In this document: one piece after another, positions 40,624 through 52,628 of the stretch | Numbering within the stretch: the stretch's first letter is position 1 | How the letters are laid out: each line of letters starts with the position of its first letter | DNA from: Lithodes maja | Lineage: Eukaryota; Arthropoda; Malacostraca; Decapoda; Lithodidae | Assembly: GCA_037953745.1 (NCBI GenBank) | Contig: JBAKBP010012339.1 | Coordinates: 1 to 64,000, forward strand | Direction: 5' to 3' | DNA length: 64,000 bases | Program-made: the position numbers and the translations under genes | The notes under the pieces: generated by a model | Told to the model about the DNA's origin: nothing | Databases searched by the model: none | Seen by the model: only the letters and a program-made list of their open reading frames with translations

Positions 40624-40894
40624 TTAATGTTCATGTTGGGGATCAGATGTATTGGAAGGATAATGTTCATGTTGGGGATCAGGTGTATTGGAAGGATAAT
40701 GTTCATGTTGGGGATCAGGTGTATTGGAAGGATAATGTTCATGTTGGGGATCAGGTGTATTGGAAGGATAATGTTCATGTTGGGGATCAGGTGTATTGGA
40801 AGGATAATGTTCATGTTGGGGATCAGATGTATTGGAAGGATAATGTTCATGTTGGGGATCAGATGTATTGGAAGGATAATGTTCATGTTGGGGA
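40624..40894. repeat. 36-bp minisatellite, about 7.5 units
   Basis: Unit GATAATGTTCATGTTGGGGA plus TCAGGTGTATTGGAAG. The only variation is CAGATG (first and last units) against CAGGTG (middle units). The array ends at the first base of the LTR at 40895. Confidence 0.95.
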
Positions 40895-42741
40895 TGTGAC
40901 GCATGTCGAGTATGAGCATGCTGTACAGAACGCCCAGTCAGGCCCCACTCTCGCTAGGATCGTCAGGGCAGGAACTTTGGCTGTAGTCCGTGTAGAGTTT
41001 CCTAACTTAGTTTATGTGAGCCGTTGTACTATAAGTATTATAAATATGTATTTTGTTTTCATCTGAGTCAACGAGTTCTATTTTATATCATTAGTTATAA
41101 GTGTTGTGTGTGGGACTTATTTGTAATGATGAGAGGAGAGAGAGAGTATGTAACGGGGACCAGTGAGTGCGCCACGCGGGCAGGTAGGCCTAATTCCCTC
41201 CTCCCTCCTCCCTCCTCCCTCTCAGCGCGTGGGAAATCCTTTGTCGATCCCAGATTGAGAGAGAATATTACGTAACGATTGCTAGTGGGCGGTCCTTAGT
41301 AGTTGGCGATATGCTCACTAGAGGGCCGAGTATAAAAAGGGAGGTCCCGCCGCATTTTCCTTAGAACTCATCAGGCAGAGCGACTTCTCATATCCCTTGC
41401 AACTATCCATATTCTTCCGACTGATGTGAACTTTCTCTACTCTCTGAACAGCCTATCTTCTTCTCTTCTCGTCCCTTTTTAACCAATGACCCCTTTGGTG
41501 CAGATTTAGTCAGCCAAAGTATTATCGCTTGAGTTCTCACGAGATAAGTGCCTGTTAGATAGCCTATTTTTGGAAGGGTTAACTAGAATAGGATTGATTG
41601 ATGTTTGTTGCACTCGTATATGCATTTCCCTGTGTGCGATTATTCATGTTCCTGTTTTCTGCTGGTTTAGGCAATGCTAGACTGGGATAGGGTTTCTGAG
41701 TTGTGATTTCCTATGAGTACTAGGTTGCGGTTGAACCAGTACAATTGTAACGGAGACGTGGAACGCCTAGGTGGTCTTTCTGACTGTGTACCGTGGGAGT
41801 TTAGCACTGTGTTGCGAGTGAGGGCTTTTGCCTCTGCCACCCAACACTGTGCTATCTCATTTGCTTGACTTTGAGAGGATCGCCAGGAGAGAACCAGATA
41901 CTAGTGATCTGGATCTCTCAAGAGAGCATCCCGTCAATTAACGTAATTTGGCCGCACAGTCTTAAGGACCTCGCTAGGCTACGAGCCGCTTGCTCAGCCA
42001 TTGTCTCTTAACCTTATGTATCCCAGCTAGACTTTGCTCGACCAGCAGATACAGCATAGTATTGAAGCTTCTCCTTATGTATATTATTGTTTATGCACTA
42101 TTGATTTCATGTGTGGCACGCTTAGCTACTTCAGAGATTAGTGGCCCACGAGCACAATCTTAGTAGGCTATTGCCAGTGCATTGTCGGAGTACTTCTTCT
42201 TAATGTTTGCCATATCCTATTGCTTATTCTTATAATTCTTCTTATGTCAATTTAAAGCCTTTAATTACCAGTGAGTTATTCATTAAATTGCTGTTCAAAA
42301 TCCGATACTTACTTCTTATGAGTATTCGAGAAGCATCTAACTTATCAGAAGATTCCTTGCTTGATGCTCGAGGACTATTGTTTAACGTAACGTAATAGTG
42401 CCGATCCGAAGTAGAGGGTGGAGGACTTCTTAAGTTCTTAGTTCAAGGGTGGATTACTTCGGCTTCGGCCAACACTATTCTTTAGTGTTGTAGTACTTTC
42501 TTCTTTGTTTGATTGTTGACCAGACTAGATAACTCCCGTCTAGTTATTAGTCTGTTGTGTGAAACGCTAGTACCGAGTTCTTGTATACCCCGTTATAGCA
42601 GATAGAACTCTGGAGTGTAGTGGCGTTTTTTGTTCGGCTGGCAGTACTCTGGGGTTGGGATCGTGTGTTTCCGTTGTGGCAGCGAGCCATACTCGAGTCC
42701 TGTGTAAGAGCCCTAGTGTACCCGAGTGCCCGGTCGTAACA
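40895..42741 (+). repeat. 5' LTR, short Gypsy copy 2
   Basis: 1,847 bp. TATA box at 41331-41339. Differs from copy 1 at about 41100-41200 (TTATTTGTAATGATGAGAGG form) and just after the TATA box. Confidence 0.92.
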
Positions 42742-42953
42742 AATGGCGACCTTGCTTAGGATTTTGTGAACAGTATAATTTTTTGCAGAGTGTACAACAT
42801 TTGTTTGTTCGTACTTTAGCGTACATATTGAAGAATATTTTTTTTTGTAAGGCAATTAGGAGAGCATTTAAGAGACTCCAGTTAATTTAGTAATTAGTGC
42901 TTACATAAGGGAGTTTAACACTTTTGTCTCGAGAATTTTTTGTGAACTTCAGT
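42742..42953 (+). other. 5' leader and PBS, copy 2
   Basis: TGGCGACC at 42744-42751. AT-rich leader to the ATG at 42954. Confidence 0.7.
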
Positions 42954-45257
42954 ATGTCGTGCCCTAGTATTGACGAGGAGCGAGAGATGCCATTTGAGGA
43001 GGTGCCGTTAGTAACTAGTGAGGAGGATGCTAGACTTTTTGTGAGTAAGCAGTACCATGTGACGGAGGAGAGGCTGACTGGGGTGAATGTTTATGGCTTG
43101 CACCTGATAGCCAAGGTTTTGGGTCTATCCAATGTAGGAGGGATGTCCAAGGGGGAGCTGATTTCCTGGGTGTTGCGTGGGCGACATGGGGTTTCGGAGG
43201 AGAGGGCGTTTGGGGGGGTTCCTCCCCAGATCCCCTCTCACTCGACTCCCACAGTGCCGTCCACTCAGTTGCCGGAGGTTAGCACTCTCCCACAGAGGGA
43301 TGAGAATTGGAAGATTGGAGTGCCCTCGGGCGGTGCGTATGGTGGTTCCCCAGTTCTTGCCCCCCCTCCTTCAGTAGTGGCAGCTCCCTCTTCCTGCCTG
43401 TCTCCAGATATGATATTTAGACTTGAGCTTGCTAAAATTGAGGCTGAGTCTAGGAAGCAGGAGAATGAGGATAGGAAGCAGGAGAATGAGACTAGGAGGC
43501 ATGAGATTGAGGTTAGGAGGCACGAGGCTGAGCTTAGGTACGACTCAGAGAAATATTGTGCTCAAATAGATTTAGATAAGACTCGTGCAGAGTCGACAGG
43601 GATTCGGATGGGCCGTGAGGGCCAAGTAAGAGAACAGTCCTTGTCCCACTTAGTCAAGTTGGTGCCGGCATTTAGTGAAACTGAAGTCACAGAATTTTTT
43701 AATCGTTTTGAGAAGAAGTGTAGGGAGCATAATTGGCCTGAAGAGAAGTGGGCAGCTCTGGTCTCCTCAAGACTTACGGGTAAGGGTCTGAAGGCTTATG
43801 ATGCACTGCCTTTAGAGTCTTGCATTGACTACCCAGAATTGAAGAGAGCTGTCCTACGGGCATACGAGTTGCAACCAGAAACATATCGATTGAAGTTTCG
43901 GGGTGTTACGAAGACTAGGGAGGCGACCTTTCTTGAACATGCCCGGGACTTAAAAGATGCACTTGCTAACTGGACACGTTCTGAGAAAGCTGAGACGGCC
44001 GAACAGTTGACTGAGCTGTTTCTGCTCGAGCAGTTTTATAAGTGTACTGGTGCAGATATGACTTTAACTATTAAAGAAAAGAACCCTAAAACTCTACAGG
44101 AGGCAGCTGAGATGGCTGACCTCCGGCTATCACTAATTCGTGGGTGCGGGTCTGCCCAGCGTAGTGAGGCAGGTAACAAGGGGCGTGACGCCCCACCCCC
44201 CCGAGTTAGTGATATACATTATGCAAACAAGTACAAGAGCTATGATACCAAGACTGACCACAAGACTAGCACCGTCCCATTTAAGAAGGGGCCGGGCCCT
44301 TCCCAGTACCAAGGGAAGCCCAGAGGGGAGTTGGAGTGTTATCATTGTCATGAAAAGGGGCACTTTGCAAGAGTCTGTCCTAGCAAACCACCTACAGCAG
44401 CTGTGTCTTTGGCCTGCAACATTGGTGTGTCTCCGAAGTTTTCTGAGTTTGCCCGGGGCAGTTCGTCAGAGGCTGAGGCACAGCCAATGCAGAAGCACCT
44501 GGGAGGCTCGAACCCTGCTCAGGATGTTTTTTGCGACCATAGAGGACGGGGTTGCGTGATGTGGGCGGGGCGCAAGCATGGAGTAGAGGTCTTGCGTGAT
44601 ACAGGTGCTTCCCAGACTCTGATGAATAACTTGACTGGCTACCCTATAAATGCGGCTCGGGTGGTAGTGGTGCAGGGTATTAATGCAACTCGGTCATACC
44701 CGCTGGTGCGGTTGGAGTTGGAGGTGGATGGTGTGACACGTGAATTGGATGTCGGGATTGTGGAGAAACTGCCAGTGGAGGGCGTCGACCTTCTTCTCGG
44801 CAACGACTTTGCAATGCCCGCTTCTGAGGTTCTACCCTTAGTCGTTGCCGAGAGGACGGCCGACGTGAGTAGGAAAGAGCAAGAGTGTGTCGAGCGGTGC
44901 CAGGCAGAACCCATGGCATGTGCTGTCACCCGAGCTCGGGCAGCTAAAGTGTCACAGCCTAGTCCTCCGTCTTCAGACCAGCAGAGGAACGATCAACAGG
45001 AGGAGGCTAAAGCTGGAGTTGGTTTTAAGAGTTTTGACTCGGCGGCTCTCCTGGGTGATTTAGTATTGGCACCTATGTTGGAGTCTGGAGAGGCCCCAGG
45101 ACCTGTCACAGCTAGTGAGGAGGTAGGGCAGGAAGAGACTCCGAGGCAGCAACGTTGCACACGGAGAGAAAAAAGGGTTGCTCAGTTTGATATTGGGGGA
45201 GGGACTTGGGTTGCTTCGGAAGCATCTGGACGGGTTGGTTCCCTCAGATATTTGTAA
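42954..45257 (+). pseudogene. Gag-protease polyprotein, copy 2 (frameshifted after protease)
   Basis: ATG 42954. Gag helix, SCAN-like capsid region, CYHCHEKGHFARVC knuckle and DTGAS protease are all present. An extra G at about 45201 (AGGGACTT here, AGGACTT in copy 1) shifts the frame, and it stops at 45257. Gag and protease are therefore still encoded whole. The Gag heptad block (43440-43535) encodes 32 residues. Confidence 0.88.
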
Positions 45258-45525
45258 ACTGCAGTTGGAGGATCCGGAAGTTCAGAAGTGTGGTAATGGT
45301 GCTGTCGAGATCAAACACGAGGACGGGGAAGCATGTCATGTGAACCTGTTGGAGGAGTTTGTGAGGCAACCACCTGAGCATCCTGCTGTCCCTGCGTTGG
45401 TCTGCCGCGGCCAAGGTGGAGAAGGAGAGGGGGTAGTAGGGCACAGGTGGAGAAGAGAAGGGATTGTTATGTCTCGGCGGAGCCGTGGGCGGGGGACACG
45501 AGTCTGGTGGCTGTGGAAGCGCTAG
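45178..45525 (+). pseudogene. Middle frame segment of copy 2 polyprotein
   Basis: Continues GLGLLRKHLDGLVPSDI through the integrase-deletion scar (DGEACHVNLLEEFV) to QGGEGEG, then leaves the frame at a 5-G run (45429-45433; copy 1 has 6 G) and stops at 45525. Confidence 0.8.
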
Positions 45526-46730
45526 AGCACCTGCCTGAGCAGCAGTGTGCAGCACTCCAGCACCAGCTCGGTTCATACCCCACTGGTTGTGCCGAGCCCC
45601 TGAGTCTCACAACTCGGGCGGTGCAAGATGTTCCACGGGCAGGTCACGTGACTGTTGAAAGACCGTTAGCCTCGTTGTTTCGGTGGTTTAAGGTGGGCGA
45701 CGAGGCTTTGGCATGGTTGCCAGGTCAGGGTCGACCCATGGCTGCCAAGGGTGGTGGTCAAAAGGAGGACATTGAGCAGATTGGTAAGGTCGGCTGTGGT
45801 ATCGCAGTGCCCGGTCGTCGCATAGCCTCCCAAAGCTGCTCTAGTCTAATGCAACAGCCCTACCATAGACCGACTGTATCTGGCCATGTCGCTGAAAGCG
45901 GTGATGCTGCGCAGCCAGATGTCGTCACAAGGAATGCGGGGGTGCGCATGTACAGTATCGGCGGGGAAGCCTTAGCAATAATGAACTGTGGGAGTGACTG
46001 CACGGGTGGTACTGATTGTCCCTCTCATGACCTGGCTGTTCTAGGGACGAAGGTGGAGAAGGAGGGAGACTACAGGTTAGAAGCTGCGGTCTCGGCTGGG
46101 TTGTGGGAGGGCACTAGGCATGTTGTTCGTGGAGACAGTGCAAGGCAGTTATTTACTAGGCTATGGCAGTACTTTCGCATGTTTGTTGCTTCTCCAGGCC
46201 TGATGTACGGGGTAGAATCCGACATGCAGGCTGGAGATAGTGCAAGGCTCAGTTTAATTCCCTACCGTATAAATCCTGCTCGACAGCCTATGGTGCAAGC
46301 AGAGCTGGATTACGTGTGGACGAAGGGTCTGAGGGATAAGGAATGTCGTGAGTGGTCGTTGCTTGTAACTTTGTCCGAGCGTGCTAAAGAGGTATGTGGT
46401 TTTGTTGTGGACGGGAGTACCTACCAGTGCAATGTTATGCCTGACGGACTTAAGAATGCACTAGCAACGTTTCAGAACCTGATGAATGAAAGTGAAAAGG
46501 ACGATGATGCGCTGGGGCATTTCGAGGTCTATGTTCCAGCCTATGGTCCGGTCGTTGTAGTTTACCCAGATCATCACCCTCTCAAGATCTTGGACCAGTT
46601 TCACAATCGGAATATGAGGCTGACCAGGTGGTCACTAAGGTTATTGGTATATAACCTGGACATACGCCATATTGCCGGTTGTGACAACGTGGTTGCAGAT
46701 GGTCGTTCAAGGGTATATGATCCTGGGTAG
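45447..46730 (+). pseudogene. Deleted/rearranged pol tail, copy 2 (open 427 codons)
   Basis: Same tail as copy 1: integrase scraps, the unassigned segment, the RT remnant LSERAKEVCGFVVDG...NLMN and the RNase H end ...SRVYDPG. No catalytic motif remains, and there is no start codon of its own. Confidence 0.8.
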
Positions 46731-47215
46731 ATTGACACACGGGTAGCCTCTTGCTTTAGTTTGAATAGTATTTTGCGCTTGGTGCTTGTTGGCTCGCGGT
46801 TGTAGCCCAGCGTATTGGGTCGTAAAGCAGGATTGTTGAGCGTTTGGTATAGAAGAAAATAGGCTGCCCTTATAGTGCAGCCGGAAAAAACATATTAAAA
46901 TATAAAAATCATATAAAAACTCTTTCTTTTTGATATAGATAATTGTATAAGTTTGTCATAGCCTATAGAGTTTGAGTAGTCCACTAACTATCAAACGGCT
47001 GAGCTGCTGTAAGCTCGCTCTGGGAGCATGATATTGTGTCTTTTACTATTGTTGGGAGGAGTTATAAAATGTGAATTTTTTTTTTAATAAGATGTGTTTT
47101 AGTGATAAACTCAGCTTTGTTTTAGTGCCATGCGGTCGCTGGGTGTGAGGGGCTTGATGGGGTTCTGTATATCAGATTTTAGCTCAGGGTTGAGCAAGTA
47201 AAATCTTGGGGGAGG
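46731..47215 (+). other. 3' UTR and PPT, copy 2
   Basis: As in copy 1; PPT AAAATCTTGGGGGAGG ends at 47215. Confidence 0.75.
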
Positions 47216-48402
47216 TGTGACGCATGTCGAGTATGAGCATGCTGTACAGAACGCCCAGTCAGGCCCCACTCTCGCTAGGATCGTCAGGGCAGGAACTTTG
47301 GCTGTAGTCTGTGTAGAGTTTCCTAACTTAGTTTATGTGAGCCGTTGTACTATAAGTATTATAAATATGTATTTTGTTTTCATCTGAGTCAACGAGTTCT
47401 ATTTTATATCATTAGTTATAAGTGTTGTGTGTGGGACTTATTTGTAATGATGAGAGGAGAGAGAGAGTATGTAACGGGGACCAGTGAGTGCGCCACGCGG
47501 GCAGGTAGGCCTAATTCCCTCCTCCCTCCTCCCTCCTCCCTCTCAGTGCGTGGGAAATCCTTTGTCGATCCCAGATTGAGAGAGAATATTACGTAATGAT
47601 TGCTAGTGGGCGGTCCTTAGTAGTTGGTGATATGCTCACTAGAGGGCCGAGTATAAAAAGGGAAGTCTAGCCGCATTGTCCCTTAGAACTCATCAGGCAG
47701 AGCGACTTCTCATATCCCTTGCAACTATCCATATTCTTCCGACTGATGTGAACTTTCTCTACTCTCTGAACAGCCTATCTTCTTCCCTTCTCGACCCTTT
47801 ATAACCTCAATGACCCCTTTGGTGCAGATTTAGTCAGCCAAAGTATTATCGCTTGAGTTCTCACGAGATAAGTGCCTGTTAGATAGCCTATTTTTGGAAG
47901 GGTTAACTAGAATAGGATTGATTGATGTTTGTTGCACTCGTATATGCATTTCCCTGTGTGCGATTATTCATGTTCCTGTTTTCTGCTGGCTTAGGCAATG
48001 CTAGACTGGGATAGGGTTTCTGAGTTGTGATTTCCTATGAGTACTAGGTTGCGGTTGAACCAGTACAATTGCAACGGAGACGTGGAACGCCTAGGTGGTC
48101 TTTCTGACTGTGTACCGTGGGAGTTTAGCACTGTGTTGCGAGTGAGGGCTTTTGCCTCTGCCACCCAACACTGTGCTATCTCATTTGCTTGACTTTGAGA
48201 GGATCGCCAGGAGAGAACCAGATACTAGTGATCTGGATCTCTCAAGAGAGCATCCCGTCAATTAACGTAATTTGGCCGCACAGCCTTAAGGACCTCGCTA
48301 GGCTAAGAGCCGCTTGCTCAGCCATTGTTTCCTAGCCTACTACATCCCAGCTAGACTTTGCTCGGTCAGCAGATACAGCATAGTATTGAAGCTTCTCTTT
48401 AT
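47216..48402 (+). repeat. 3' LTR of copy 2, first part
   Basis: TATA box at 47652-47660. It ends in TTAT (48399-48402), the TSD of the nested copy 3. Bases from about 47660 to 48360 carry many differences from the 5' LTR (for example around 47665-47685, 47785-47812 and 48325-48350). Confidence 0.9.
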
Positions 48403-50242
48403 TGTTACGACCGGGCACTCGGGTACACTAGGGCTCTTACACAGGACTCGAGTATGGCTCGCTGCCACAACGGAAACACACGATCCCAACCCCAGAGTAC
48501 TGCCAGCCGAACAAAAAACGCCACTACCCTCCAGAGTTCTATCTGCTATAACGGGGTATACAAGAACTCGGTACTAGCGTTTCACACAACAGACTAATAA
48601 CAAGACGGGAGTTATCTAGTCTGGTCAACAATCAAACAAAGAAGAAAGTACTACAACACTAAAGAATAGTGTTGGCCGAAGCCGAAGTAATCCACCCTTG
48701 AACTAAGAACTTAAGAAGTCCTCCACCCTCTACTTCGGATCGGCACTATTACGTTACGTTAAACAATAGTCCTCGAGCATCAAGCAAGGAATCTTCTGAT
48801 AAGTTAGATGCTTCTCGAATACTCATAAGAAGTAAGTATCGGATTTTGAACAGCAATTTAATGAATAACTCACTGGTAATTAAAGGCTTTAAATTGACAT
48901 AAGAAGAATTATAAGAATAAGCAATAGGATATGGCAAACATTAAGAAGAAGTACTCCGACAATGCACTAGCAATAGCCTACTAAGATTGTGCTCGTGGGC
49001 CACTAATCTCTGAAGTAGCTAAGCGTGCCACACATGAAATCAATAGTGCTTAAACAATAATATACATAAGGAGAAGCTTCAATACTATACTGTATCTGCT
49101 GGTCGAGCAAAGTCTAGCTGGGATATCTAAGGTTAGGAGACAATGGCTGAGCAAGCGGCTCGTAGCCTAGCAAGGTCCTTAAGACTGTGCGGCCAAATTA
49201 CGGTAATTGACGGGATGCTCTCTTGAGAGATCCAGATCACTAGTATCTGGTTCTCTCCTGGCGATCCTCTCAAAGTCAAGCAAATGAGATAGCACAGTGT
49301 TGGGTGGCACAGGCAAAAGCCCTCACTCGCAACACAGTGCTAAACTCCCACGGTACACAGTCAGAAAGACCACCTAGGCGTTCCACGTCTCCGTTGCAAT
49401 TGTACTGGTTCAACCGCAACCTAGTACTCATAGGAAATCACAACTCAGAAACCCTATCCCAGTCTAGCATTGCCTAAACCAGCAGAAAACAGGAACATGA
49501 ATAATCGCACACAGGGAAATGCATATACGAGTGCAACAAACATCAATCAATCCTATTCTAGTTAACCCTTCCAAAAATAGGCTATCTAACAGGCACTTAT
49601 CTCGTGAGAACTCAAGCGATAATACTTTGGCTGACTAAATCTGCACCAAAGGGGTCATGGAGGTTAAACAGGGACGAGAAGAGTAGAAGATAGGCTGTTC
49701 AGAGAGTAGAGAAAGTTCACATCAGTCGGAAGAATATGGATAGTTGCAAGGGATATGAGAGGTCGCTTTGCCTGATGAGTTCTGAAGAATTGTGGCGAGG
49801 ACCTCTCTTTTTATACTCGGCCCTGTAGCGAGCATATCGCCAACACTAAGGACCGCCCACTGGCAATCATGACGTCATATTCTCTCTCAATCTGGGATCG
49901 ACAAAGAACTTCCCACGCGCTGAAAGGGAGGAAGGGAGGAGGGAATTAGGCCTACCGGCCCGCGTGGCGCACTCACTGACCCCCCGCCACGTAATATCTC
50001 TCCTCTCATCATTACATACAAGTCCCACACACAATACTTATATCTAATGATATAAAATAGAACTCGTTGACTTAGAAGAAAACAAAATACATAATGATAA
50101 TACTTATAGTACAACGGTTCACATAAACTGAGTTAGGAAACTCTACACAGACTACAGCCAAAGTTCCTGCCCTGACGATCCTAGCGAGAGTGGGGCTGAC
50201 TGGGCGTTCTGTACAGCATGCTCATACTCGACATGCGTCACA
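48403..50242 (-). repeat. 3' LTR, short Gypsy copy 3
   Basis: 1,840 bp. TATA (minus) at 49807-49815. Confidence 0.92.
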
Positions 50243-50731
50243 CCTCCCCCAAGATTTTACTTGCTCAACCCTGAGCTAAAATCTGATATACAGAACCCCA
50301 TCAAACCCCTCACACCCAGCGACCGCATGGCACTAAAACAACGCTGAGTTTATCACTAAAACACATCTTATAAAAAAAAAAAATCACATTTCATAACTCC
50401 TCCCAACAATAGTAAAAGACATAATATCATGCTCCCAGAGCGAGCTTACAGCAGCTCAGCCGTTTGATAGTTCGTGGACTACTCAAACCTTATAGGCTAT
50501 GACAAACTTATACAATTATCTTCATCAAAAAGAAAGAGTTTTTATATGATTTTTATATTTTAATATGTTTTTTTTTTCCGGCTGCACTATAAGGGCAGCC
50601 TATTTTCTTCTATACCAAACGCTCAACAATCCTGCTTTACGACCCAATACGCTGGGCTACAACCGCGAGCCAACAAGCACCAAGCGCAAAATACTACTCA
50701 AACCAAAGCAGGAGGCTACCCGTGTGTCAAT
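50243..50731 (-). other. 3' UTR and PPT, copy 3
   Basis: PPT read on the minus strand, AAAATCTTGGGGGAGG, at 50243-50258. No coding signal in the rest. Confidence 0.75.
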
Positions 50732-52015
50732 CTACCCAGGATCATATACCCCTGAACGACCACATGCAACCTCGTTGTCACAACCGGCAATATGGCTTAT
50801 GTCCAGGTTATATACCAATAACCTTAGTGACCACCTGGTCAGCCTCATATTCCGATTGTGAAACTGGTCCAAGATCTCGAGAGGGTAATGATCTGGGTAA
50901 ACTACACCGACCGGACCATAGGCTGGAACATAGATCTCGAAATGCCCCAGCGCATCATTGTCCTTTTCACTTTCATTCATCAGGCTCTGACACGTTGCTG
51001 GTGCATTCTTAAGTCCGTCAGGCACAACATTGCACTGGTAGGTACTCCCGTCCACAACAAAACCACATACCTCTTTAGCACGCTCGGACAAAGTTACAAG
51101 CAACGACCACTCACGACATTCCTTATCCCTCAGATCCTTCGTCCACACGTAATCCAGCTCTGCTTGCACCATAGGCTGTCGAGCAGGATTTATACGGCAG
51201 GGAATTAAACTGAGCCTTGCACTATCTCCAGCCTGCATGTCGGATTCTACCCCGTACATCAGGCCTGGAGAAGCAACAAACATGCGAAAGTACTGCCATA
51301 GCCTAGTAAATAACTGCCTTGCACTGTCTCCACGAACAACATGCCTAGTGCCCTCCCACAACCCAGCCGAGACCGCAGCTTCTAACCTGTAGTCTCCCTC
51401 CTTCTCCACCTTCGTCCCTAGAACAGCCAGGTCATGAGAGGGACAATCAGTACCACCTGTGCAGTCACTCCCACAGTTCATTATTGCTAAGGCTTCCCCG
51501 CCGATACCGTACATGCGCACCCCCACATTCCTTGTGACGACATCTGCCTGCTCAGCATCACCGCTTTTAGAGACATGGCCAGATACAGTCGGTCTATGGT
51601 AGGGCTGTTGCATTAGACTAGAGCAACATTGGGAGGCTATGCGACGACCGGGCACTGCGATACCACAGCCGACCTTACCAATCTGCTCAATGTCCTCCTT
51701 TTGACCACCACCCTTGGCAGCCATGGGTCGACCCTGACCTGGCAACCATGCCAAAGCCTCGTCGCCCACCTTAAACCACCGAAACAACGAGGCTAACGGT
51801 CTTTTAACATTCACGTGACCTGCCCGCGGAACATCTCGCACCGTCCGAGTTGTGAGACTCAGGGGCTCGGCACGACCAGTGGGGTATGAACCGAGCTGGT
51901 GCTGGAGTGCTGCACACTGCTGCTCAGGCAGGTGCTCTAGCGCTTCCACAGCCACCAGACTCGTGTCCCCCGCCCACGGCTCCGCCGAGACATAACAATC
52001 CCTACTCTCCTCCAC
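50732..52015 (-). pseudogene. Deleted/rearranged pol tail, copy 3 (open 427 codons)
   Basis: Same length and layout as the copy 2 tail. Amino-acid changes cluster at the RNase H end (SHIAGCDNEVACGRSGVYDPG), suggesting no constraint there. Confidence 0.8.
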
Positions 52016-52617
52016 CTGTGCCCTACTGCCCCCTCTCCTTCTCCACCTTGGCCGCGGCAGACCAACGCAGGGACAGTAGGCTGCTCAGGTGGTTGCCTCA
52101 CAAACTCCTCCAACAGGTTCACATGACATGCTTCCCCGTCCTCGTGTTTAATCTCGACAGCACCATTACCACACTTCTGAACTTCCGGATCCTCCAACTG
52201 CAGTTTACAAATATCTGAGGGAACCAACTTGTCTAGATGCTTCCGAAGCAACCCAAGTCCTTCCCCAATATCAAACTGAGCAACCCTTTCTTCTCTCCGT
52301 GTGCAACGTTGCTGCCTCGGAGTCTCTTCCGGCCCTACCTCCTCACTAGCTGTGACAGGTCCTGGGGCCTCTCCAGACTCTAACATAGGTGCCAATACTA
52401 AATCACCCAGGAGAGCCGCCGAGTCAAAACTCTTAAAACCAACTCCAGCTTTAGCCTCCTCCTGTTGATCGTTCCTCTGCTGGTCTGAAGACGGAGGACT
52501 AGGCTGTGACACTTTATCTGCCCGAGCTCGGGTGACAACACACGCCATGGGTTGTGCCTGGCACCGCTCGACACACTCTTGCTCTTCCCTACTCACCGTC
52601 GGCCGTCCTCTCGGCAA
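51937..52617 (-). pseudogene. Middle frame segment of copy 3 polyprotein
   Basis: Equivalent to 45178-45525 of copy 2 but longer. Contains the EECVERCQ-like region, AALLGDLVLAPMLESGEA, the integrase-deletion scar DGEACHVNLLEEFV, and ends out of frame after the 5-C run (52029-52033). Confidence 0.8.
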
Positions 52618-52628
52618 CGACTAAGGGG

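Noticed and set aside
39790..40919. Several Phe/Leu/Ser/Pro-rich or 12-residue-repeat frames on both strands.
   Set aside because: Products of the purine tract and the 36-bp minisatellite, not genes.
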